Shown one piece after another: positions 63,963 through 64,000 of a stretch of 64,000 bases of DNA. The stretch is from Pantoea sp. A4 (GTDB taxonomy: Bacteria; Pseudomonadota; Gammaproteobacteria; Enterobacterales; Enterobacteriaceae). Every line of letters starts with the position of its first letter. The first letter of the stretch is position 1. Position numbers and translations under genes: made by a program. The notes beneath the pieces are model-generated. The model saw only the letters and a list, made by a program, of their open reading frames with translations, was not told where the DNA came from and did no database searches. The DNA is taken from NCBI RefSeq assembly GCF_000295955.2, contig NZ_ALXE01000020.1, forward strand, positions 98,891 to 162,890, given 5' to 3'.

Positions 63963-64000
63963 TTAACGATCGCGTTTCACCAGCCGCTGAACCTGACGCT
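63963..64000 (-). CDS. Possible C-terminal end of a gene beyond the window
   Basis: On the minus strand the frame reads RQVQRLVKRDR and then a TAA at 63963. It is too short to identify and could be chance. Confidence 0.25.
   Translation of the reverse strand, partial: RQVQRLVKRDR

Noticed and set aside
1..64000. CRISPR array, tRNA, rRNA, prophage or integrase
   Set aside because: No regularly spaced repeats, no cloverleaf or rRNA sequence and no phage structural or integrase genes were recognised on either strand.

Overview
The window looks like chromosomal DNA of a member of the Enterobacterales (Pantoea/Erwinia/Kosakonia/Enterobacter-type; the genus cannot be fixed from sequence alone). 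The basis is yebG with a textbook LexA box, sitABCD with MntR-like sites, FepA- and Cir-like receptors with Fur boxes, and the general style of the regulators. I see no rRNA, tRNA, CRISPR array or prophage module. Most of the window is accessory metabolism, iron/manganese uptake and regulators, in many short transcription units separated by clear hairpin terminators.

Layout. 1-4959: an operon with an M20 deacylase (cut by the window edge), a flavin monooxygenase, an amino-acid ABC importer and a GNAT acetyltransferase. This gene set recalls the Bacillus S-alkylcysteine/S-succinocysteine salvage operons. 5215-8123: an unrecognised gene followed by an array of duplicated, partly decayed small membrane-anchored proteins. 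8303-9654: an overlapping pair, a divergent HAM1/RdgB-like protein and a SIR2-domain protein, which is a candidate NAD/nucleotide conflict module. 9752-14231: yebG, small enzymes, a LysR regulator and an Ldh-family dehydrogenase. 14748-20196: a Fur-boxed secreted esterase, a TonB-dependent receptor and a two-component system. 20347-22262: a broken gene next to an IS200/IS605 element whose tnpA is ruined while tnpB is intact. 22441-25783: a FepA-family receptor and an AraC regulator sharing a Fur-boxed intergenic region. 25861-30854: a sigma-54 activator and a divergent operon with an apparent -24/-12 promoter. 30920-37800: a three-subunit Tat-exported gluconate-type dehydrogenase, a LacI regulator with twin operators and an MFS sugar porter. 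38603-42740: a YoaK-family protein and sitABCD. 43187-45163: a Cir-like receptor. 45525-48007: an AT-rich gtrB plus glucosyltransferase pair. 48124-50539: an aldehyde dehydrogenase and a LysR regulator. 50798-53098: FepA. 53695-55028: a truncated LysR gene and an MFS gene with an internal deletion. 55439-60839: a sugar module bracketed by four copies of one LacI-type operator. 61045-63851: TetR/oxidoreductase and SnoaL-like/HxlR pairs, each with a candidate operator.

How the parts work together. Iron: four TonB-dependent receptors, all with a Fur-like box nearby or in the preceding gene's promoter, plus a siderophore-esterase-like protein. No siderophore synthesis genes lie here, which suggests use of foreign or distantly encoded siderophores. 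Manganese/iron: sitABCD. Carbon: periplasmic oxidation of sugar acids with electrons passed to cytochrome c, and two separate modules built from Gfo/Idh dehydrogenases and TIM-barrel isomerases, one under a sigma-54 activator and one under a LacI repressor.

The best candidates for undescribed biology are the 5.2-8.1 kb array (a possible effector with serial immunity-like paralogues), the HAM1-like/SIR2 pair whose HAM1-like protein has lost the catalytic aspartate, and the two sugar modules with readable regulatory sites. Functions below rest on recognised motifs and family resemblance only; no search was run.
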